NCBI RefSeq assembly: GCF_001514265.1
Contig: NZ_KQ949004.1
Span: 62,001-126,000 of the forward strand
DNA from: Streptomyces resistomycificus
GTDB taxonomy: Bacteria > Actinomycetota > Actinomycetes > Streptomycetales > Streptomycetaceae
DNA length: 64,000 bases
Reading direction: 5' to 3'
The notes under the pieces were generated by a model that was not told the origin of the DNA, ran no database searches, and saw only the letters and a program-made list of their open reading frames with translations. Below are positions 59,497 through 64,000 of the stretch, in pieces; position 1 is the stretch's first letter, and each line of letters starts with the position of its first letter. The translations under genes were made by a program, and so were the position numbers.

Positions 59497-60819
59497 ATGG
59501 ACACAGCACCACCCGCTCACCCCGTCCCCACCACGGCCCTCCCCGAGGCCAACCGCCGCCGCGTGGCCACCGCGGCGGCGCTCGCCTCCGCCGTCGAGTG
59601 GTACGACTACTTCGTCTTCGGCATAGCCGCCGCCCTCGTCCTGGGCGACCTGTACTTCCCGGCGGGCAGCCCCACCGCCGGCGTCCTCGCCTCCTTCGCC
59701 ACCTTCGCGGTCGGCTTCCTGGCCCGTCCGCTCGGCGGCATCGTCGCCGGCCAGCTCGGTGACAAGCGCGGCCGCAAGCCCATGCTGGTCCTCGCGCTCA
59801 CCCTCATGGGCCTGGCCACCACCGGCATCGGCCTGCTCCCGACGTACGACACGATCGGCGTCGCCGCCCCGATCCTGCTGGTCGCCCTGCGCGTCGTCCA
59901 GGGCGTCGCGGTCGGCGCGCAGTGGGGCGGCGCCATGCTGCTGGCCACCGAGTACGCCCCCGAGGGCAAGCGCGGTGTCTACGGCAGCGTCGTCCAACTC
60001 GGCGTCCCCATCGGCGTGGTCACCGCCAACTCGGTGTTCCTGCTGGCCGGCGCGTTCACCACGGACGGCGAGTTCGCGGCCTGGGCCTGGCGGGTCCCGT
60101 TCCTCATCGGCCTGTTCGTGCTGGTGCTCGCCTGGTACATCCACACCAAGGTCGAGGAGACCCCCGAGTTCCGGGAGGCCGAGAAGGCGCTGGCCGAGAA
60201 GGAGAAGTCCGAGCAGAGCTCCCCGCTGCGCACGATCATGCGCGACCACCTCGGCACCGTCCTCTTGGCCGGCGGCTCCTTCGCCGTGAACACCGCGACC
60301 TTCTACATCCTCATCACCGGTGTCCTCGACTACACGACCCGCGAACTCGACATGAAGCGCGGCGCGGTGCTCACCGTCTCGCTCTGCGTCAGCCTCACCC
60401 AGCTGGTGCTGATCCCCGCCTCCGCGGCCCTCTCCGACCGGGTCGGCCGGATCCGGATCTACGCGTTCGGAGCGGCCGGCATCGCGCTGTGGGCCGTACC
60501 GATGTTCCTGCTGATCGACACCGGCTCGCTGCTGTGGCTCGCGGTGAGCACCTTCGTCGCCAGCTGCTTCCTCAGCATCATGTACGGACCGCAGGCAGCC
60601 CTGTTCGCCGAGCTGTTCACGCCGGAGATGCGGTACACCGGCGCCTCCCTCGGCTACCAGATCGCGGCCGTGTGCGGCGGCGGGCTCGCGCCCTTCGTGA
60701 TGGTGCTGCTCCTGGAGACCACCGGCACCTCGATGGCGGTGTCCGGCTACATCATCGGGCTGGCGGTGATCGCCCTGCTGTCCATCAAGGTCCTCGCGGA
60801 CCGGGCCCGTTCACGCTGA
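59497..60819 (+). CDS. MFS metabolite:H+ symporter (MHS family)
   Basis: 440 residues, 12 TM helices. ASAVEWYDYFVFGIAAALVLGDLYFP is the family N-terminus, GDKRGRKPMLVLAL is MFS motif A, and ALRVVQGVAVGAQWGGAMLLATEYAPEGKRG is the MHS signature. Relatives carry carboxylates, proline/betaine or shikimate. It has its own repressible promoter and lies next to an alcohol/aldehyde oxidation operon, so the substrate may be the resulting acid (inference). Its stop overlaps the convergent EamA gene by 9 bases. Confidence 0.93.
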   Translation: MDTAPPAHPVPTTALPEANRRRVATAAALASAVEWYDYFVFGIAAALVLGDLYFPAGSPTAGVLASFATFAVGFLARPLGGIVAGQLGDKRGRKPMLVLALTLMGLATTGIGLLPTYDTIGVAAPILLVALRVVQGVAVGAQWGGAMLLATEYAPEGKRGVYGSVVQLGVPIGVVTANSVFLLAGAFTTDGEFAAWAWRVPFLIGLFVLVLAWYIHTKVEETPEFREAEKALAEKEKSEQSSPLRTIMRDHLGTVLLAGGSFAVNTATFYILITGVLDYTTRELDMKRGAVLTVSLCVSLTQLVLIPASAALSDRVGRIRIYAFGAAGIALWAVPMFLLIDTGSLLWLAVSTFVASCFLSIMYGPQAALFAELFTPEMRYTGASLGYQIAAVCGGGLAPFVMVLLLETTGTSMAVSGYIIGLAVIALLSIKVLADRARSR

Positions 60820-61767
60820 CGGCCCGGCCGCCTTCCCGGCCCGCGGCTCCGGTACCGCTCCCGGAGCCGCGGGCTTCGGCGTACGCGAGCGCGACACCGC
60901 CACGCCCGCCAGGCACAGCGCCCCGCCCGCCAGCGTGAGCAGCCCCGGCACCTCGCCGAGCGTCAGCCACGACATCAGGACGACCAGGGCGGGCACGGCG
61001 TACGTCGTCGCGCCCATCCGGCTGGCGGTCGTACGGGCCAGGGCGTACGCCCAGGTGGTGAAGGCCAGCGCGGTCGGGAACACGCCCAGGTAGACCATGT
61101 TGAGCGTCGCCGAGGCCGGTGCGTCGGCGGCCTCGTGCACGAGCTGACCGGCGAACGGCAGACAGATCACCGCGCCGACCAGGCACCCGAACGTCGTCAC
61201 CTGCAACGCGCTGGCCCGGCCCAGAGCGGGCTTCTGCGCGACCACACCGCCCGCGTAGCCGACCGCGGCGAGCAGACACAGCGCCACACCGAGCACCGAG
61301 GACCCGCCCTCGCCCGACATGGACAGACCGACCGTGACGGCACCCGCGAACGACACGGCCATCCCCGCGAGGAGTCGCGGCGGCATCGCGTCCTTGAGCA
61401 GTCGGGCGCCGAGCAGGGCGATCAGGATCGGCCCGATGTTCACGACCAGGGCCGCGGTGCCGGCGTCCACCTGCTGCTCGCCCCAGTTCAGGGCCACCAT
61501 GTAGAAGCCGAACCACAGCACCCCGGATATCGCGATCCCGCGCCACGCCGACCGCGGCGGCAACCCCTCCCGCCGCAGGAGACAGATCACCCCCAGCGTC
61601 AGGGCGCCGGCCAGCAGCCGGCCGAGCGCCAGCGCGCCCGGCGAGTACGCCCCACCCGCGCTGCGGATCGAGACGAAGGCGGACGCCCACAGCACCACGG
61701 TGACCGTGGCCGCACCGGCGGCGAGCAGTTCCGCGCGACGGGCGGGGGCGGACGGGGTGGTGTTCAT
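60811..61767 (-). CDS. EamA/DMT-family exporter
   Basis: 318 residues from the second of two adjacent ATGs (61767; 61770 also possible), with GGGAG upstream. Ten TM helices are arranged as two EamA repeats: TVVLWASAFVSIRSAGGAYSPGALALGRLLAGALTL opens repeat 1 and LGVALCLLAAVGYAGGVVAQKPAL opens repeat 2. The family exports amino acids, purines or drugs. It is convergent with the MHS symporter, overlapping by 9 bases. Confidence 0.9.
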   Translation of the reverse strand: MNTTPSAPARRAELLAAGAATVTVVLWASAFVSIRSAGGAYSPGALALGRLLAGALTLGVICLLRREGLPPRSAWRGIAISGVLWFGFYMVALNWGEQQVDAGTAALVVNIGPILIALLGARLLKDAMPPRLLAGMAVSFAGAVTVGLSMSGEGGSSVLGVALCLLAAVGYAGGVVAQKPALGRASALQVTTFGCLVGAVICLPFAGQLVHEAADAPASATLNMVYLGVFPTALAFTTWAYALARTTASRMGATTYAVPALVVLMSWLTLGEVPGLLTLAGGALCLAGVAVSRSRTPKPAAPGAVPEPRAGKAAGPSA

Positions 61768-61843
61768 CATGCTCCCGAGGCTAGGAGGGAAAGGGACGGG
61801 AAGCTCGCGGATTTCGGCCGGGGTGCCCCGGCCGGGGCGGGGT

Positions 61844-62554
61844 TCAGCACAGCGCCGCCACCTCGATCCCCAGCAGCCGCGACAGCGCCCGCTCACCCGT
61901 CGCCGTCACCTTCACCGCCCGCTCGGAGCCGATCCGCACGCACCAGCCGCGGTCCAGGGCGTGCCGGCACAGGGCCGCGCCCGCGACGCCCGCGAGGTGG
62001 GGGCGGCGCTCGGTCCAGTCGAGGCAGGCGCGGGCCAGCGGGCGGCGGCTCGTGCGGTCGAGGCCGATGCCGTTCGTGTCGAACCAGGCGATGCCGGTGT
62101 CGGTGAGCGCGAACCCGGTGTCCTGCCGCAGCAGCTCACGCCCGGTCAGCGCGTCGGTGACCGCGATGCCGAGCCGCCCGGCGAGATGGTCGTAGCAGGT
62201 GCGGCCCCGGGCCATCGCGGACCCGGCGCCGGCCTCCCGCAGGTTGCGCGGCCGCGCGGCCACCTCCGGCCCGGTCTGTGCGGCCAGGTCCTCCACCAGC
62301 TGGGCGGCCCGCGCGTCGGCCAGCCGTACGTACCGGTGCCGTCCCTGCCGTTCCTCGGCGAGCAGCCCGCCCGCGACGAGCTTGTGCAGGTGTTCGCTCA
62401 CCGTCGAGGCGGCGACACCCGCGTGCCGCGCCAGCTCACCGGCCGTCCACGCCCGCCCGTCGAGCAGCGCGAGCAGGCACGCCGCCCGGGTCTCGTCGGC
62501 GATCAGTCCGGCGAGGCGGGCCAGCCGCGCCGCCCGCGCGTCCTTCGTGGTCAT
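61844..62554 (-). CDS. ArsR-family winged-helix regulator with C-terminal domain
   Basis: 236 residues from ATG 62554. The wHTH is LAGLIADETRAACLLALLDGRAWTAGELARHAGVAASTVSEHLHKLVAGGLLAEERQGRHRYVRL. A C-terminal region of about 130 residues contains ARGRTCYDHLAGRLGIAVTDAL and CRHALDRGWCVRIGSERAV, with several Cys and His. No classical ArsR metal-site motif is seen, so it may sense another effector. It lies upstream of the EamA gene on the same strand and probably controls it. Confidence 0.88.
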   Translation of the reverse strand: MTTKDARAARLARLAGLIADETRAACLLALLDGRAWTAGELARHAGVAASTVSEHLHKLVAGGLLAEERQGRHRYVRLADARAAQLVEDLAAQTGPEVAARPRNLREAGAGSAMARGRTCYDHLAGRLGIAVTDALTGRELLRQDTGFALTDTGIAWFDTNGIGLDRTSRRPLARACLDWTERRPHLAGVAGAALCRHALDRGWCVRIGSERAVKVTATGERALSRLLGIEVAALC

Positions 62555-62600
62555 GCGGTCCAGCATGGGACACGGACGGTTCGGCGCCGGCCGAAGTGTC

Positions 62601-63242
62601 CTAGGACGCCCGCCGGACCTGCTCGTACTGCTGCGCCAGCCCGTCCAGCAGCGCGGTCAGCCCCGTCTCGAAGGCCCGCTCGTCGATCTTCTCCTGCTGC
62701 TCGGCGAGCAGGTGGGCCTGCCCGAGGTGCGGGTAGTCGGCGGGGTCGTACGCGCTCGCGTCGTCCACGAAGCCGCCGGCGAAGGAGCCGAGCGCGGAGC
62801 CCATGACGAAGTACCGCATCAGCGCGCCGATCGAGGTGGCCTGAGCCGGGGGCCAGCCCGCGTCGACCATCGCGCCGTACACCGCGTCGGCGAGGCGGAG
62901 GCCGGCCGGGCGGCGCCCGGGGCCGCGGGCCAGCACCGGGACGATGTTCGGGTGGTCGCGCAGCGCGGCCCGGTAGGAGATCGCCCAGTCGTGCAAGGCG
63001 GTCCGCCAGTCCCGGCCGGCCTCGAACATCGACAGGTCGACCTGTGCGCTCACCGAGTCCGCGACCGCCTCCAGGATCTCGTCCTTGGTGCGAAAGTGGT
63101 TGTACAGAGAGGGCCCGCTGACCCCCAGCTCGGCGGCGAGCCGACGCGTGGAGACGGCAGCCAGGCCCTCCGCGTCCACGAGCACACGAGCCGTCCCGAC
63201 GATCCGGTCGGTGCTCAGGAGGGGCTTGCGCGGTCGGGCCAT
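62601..63242 (-). CDS. TetR-family regulator divergent from acyl-CoA dehydrogenase
   Basis: 213 residues from ATG 63242. TACTAT (63255-63250 on the minus strand) lies 7 bases upstream and no ribosome-binding site is present, so the message is leaderless; this decides against the ATG at 63251. HTH: RIVGTARVLVDAEGLAAVSTRRLAAELGVSGPSLYNHFRTKDEILEAV. The C-terminal half (AISYRAALRDHPNIVPVLARGPG..GALMRYFVMGSALGSFAGG) is TetR_C_1-like. A 19-bp operator lies in the divergent promoter and again before the aldehyde dehydrogenase gene. Confidence 0.92.
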   Translation of the reverse strand: MARPRKPLLSTDRIVGTARVLVDAEGLAAVSTRRLAAELGVSGPSLYNHFRTKDEILEAVADSVSAQVDLSMFEAGRDWRTALHDWAISYRAALRDHPNIVPVLARGPGRRPAGLRLADAVYGAMVDAGWPPAQATSIGALMRYFVMGSALGSFAGGFVDDASAYDPADYPHLGQAHLLAEQQEKIDERAFETGLTALLDGLAQQYEQVRRAS

Positions 63243-63267
63243 GGCGCACATAGTAGGGCGGGGACAG

Positions 63268-63286
63268 AAACTAGCAGTGCTAATTT
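63268..63286. promoter_or_regulatory. TetR operator in the divergent TetR/acyl-CoA dehydrogenase promoter
   Basis: AAACTAGCA-G-TGCTAATTT is a 19-bp near-palindrome (one mismatched pair) located 13 bases upstream of the TetR -10 element. It matches AAACTAACG-C-CGCTAGTTT at 56834. Confidence 0.75.
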
Positions 63287-63319
63287 AAAGGTACGGCCTT
63301 CAAGTGGGGTGGACTAGGC

Positions 63320-64000
63320 GTGAACCTGGAGCTCAGCGAGGAGCAGACTGCCATGCGGCAGCTCGCGAAGGACTTCGTGGACCGGGAGATCGCACCGCAC
63401 GTCATCGCCTGGGACCGCGCCGAGGAGGTCGACCGCTCGATCGTGAGGAAGCTCGGCGAGGTCGGCTTCCTGGGGCTGACCATCGACGAGGAGTACGGCG
63501 GCTCGGGCGGCGACCACCTCGCGTACTGCCTGGTCACCGAGGAGCTCGGCCGCGGTGACTCGTCCGTGCGCGGGATCGTCTCCGTCTCGCTGGGGCTGGT
63601 CGCCAAGACGATCGCCGCCCGGGGGAGCGAGGAGCAGAAGCGGCGGTGGCTGCCGGGGCTGACCTCCGGCGCGTACGTCGGCTGCTTCGGCCTCACCGAG
63701 CCGGGCACCGGGTCCGACGCCGGCAACCTGACCACGCGGGCCGTGCGCGAGGGCGACGAGTACGTCCTCAACGGCACCAAGATGTTCATCACGAACGGCA
63801 CCTGGGCCGACGTGGTGCTCCTGTTCGCCCGCTCCACCGACGCTCCCGGCCACCGGGGCGTCTCCGCCTTCCTCGTCCCGGCCGACACCCCCGGCCTGAC
63901 CCGCCGCACCATCCACGGCAAGCTCGGCCTGCGCGGCCAGGCGACCGCGGAACTGGTCCTTCAGGACGTCCGCGTGCCCGCCTCCGCGATGCTGGGCGAG
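63320..64000 (+). CDS. Acyl-CoA dehydrogenase, 3' end outside window
   Basis: 227 residues visible from GTG 63320; the frame is open to the end of the window. The N-terminal helical domain is LELSEEQTAMRQLAKDFVDREIAPH. FAD- and substrate-binding marks are LGLTIDEEYGGSGGDHLAYCLVTEEL, CFGLTEPGTGSDAGNLTTRA and LNGTKMFITNGTWADVVLLFAR. It dehydrogenates an acyl-CoA in fatty acid or branched-chain amino acid breakdown. The catalytic Glu lies in the missing C-terminal part, so chain-length class cannot be judged. The operator upstream suggests TetR control. Confidence 0.94.
   Translation, partial: MNLELSEEQTAMRQLAKDFVDREIAPHVIAWDRAEEVDRSIVRKLGEVGFLGLTIDEEYGGSGGDHLAYCLVTEELGRGDSSVRGIVSVSLGLVAKTIAARGSEEQKRRWLPGLTSGAYVGCFGLTEPGTGSDAGNLTTRAVREGDEYVLNGTKMFITNGTWADVVLLFARSTDAPGHRGVSAFLVPADTPGLTRRTIHGKLGLRGQATAELVLQDVRVPASAMLGE

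Overview
The window is high-GC actinobacterial DNA and almost certainly a Streptomyces chromosome. The coding sequences show strong third-position G/C bias, GTG and TTG starts are common, several promoters sit 6-8 bases upstream of the start codon (leaderless), and the secreted enzymes are typical of the genus (streptogrisin-type proteases, an AA10 LPMO, GDSL and alpha/beta lipases). From memory, and not checked, the gene order resembles the S. coelicolor chromosome around SCO1690-SCO1740 read in reverse. No rRNA, tRNA, CRISPR array, prophage or insertion sequence was recognised.

Layout. 1-1060: the end of a flavin monooxygenase gene carrying a TCCGCC expansion, then a frameshifted relative. 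1317-5757: two secreted chymotrypsin-fold proteases around a slipin gene, then a YhgE/Pip-like membrane protein. 5861-10404: a damage-tolerance cassette, with a LexA-type operator, dnaE2 and an overlapping catalytically degenerate Y-family polymerase. 10549-12564: a lipase behind a CRP-type palindrome and a wall-anchored LPMO. 12705-19323: acetyltransferases, a methyltransferase behind a duplicated damage-type motif, a lipoprotein with an internal duplication, and GntR, DUF72 and AAA proteins. 19490-29341: a surface-glycan block containing a GH39-like protein, a 1296-residue flippase/membrane-domain fusion, a polysaccharide deacetylase, two GT2 enzymes, a FemAB/CelD-like acyltransferase and a small membrane protein. 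29479-33454: a subtilase, a GDSL lipase and a Ser/Thr kinase.

33500-40395 is the most interesting region. A DUF4331 protein, a TPR membrane protein and an extremely His-rich NicO-type metal transporter form one operon. It diverges from an ECF sigma factor/RskA-type anti-sigma pair, and both sides carry the same SigK-like promoter (CCATCC or CAATCC, 15 bases, SCGAAT). This suggests a self-contained sigma-controlled envelope/metal system.

40571-46473: a DrrAB-like efflux ABC pair divergent from its TetR regulator with paired operators, an orphan Type ISP C-terminal protein, a GntR/UTRA regulator and homogentisate dioxygenase. 46624-55228: a lipoprotein and TetR, a degenerate 25-bp tandem array, a molybdopterin oxidoreductase, a CitMHS metal-citrate transporter, an MFS transporter, and a membrane-anchored protein paired with a class F sortase. 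55403-64000: an orphan MalK/MsmK ATPase, then an aldehyde dehydrogenase/alcohol dehydrogenase operon, an MHS symporter, an EamA exporter, an ArsR-like regulator, a TetR regulator and the start of an acyl-CoA dehydrogenase. Matching 19-bp operators before the aldehyde dehydrogenase and between TetR and the acyl-CoA dehydrogenase suggest one TetR links both ends of this last segment.
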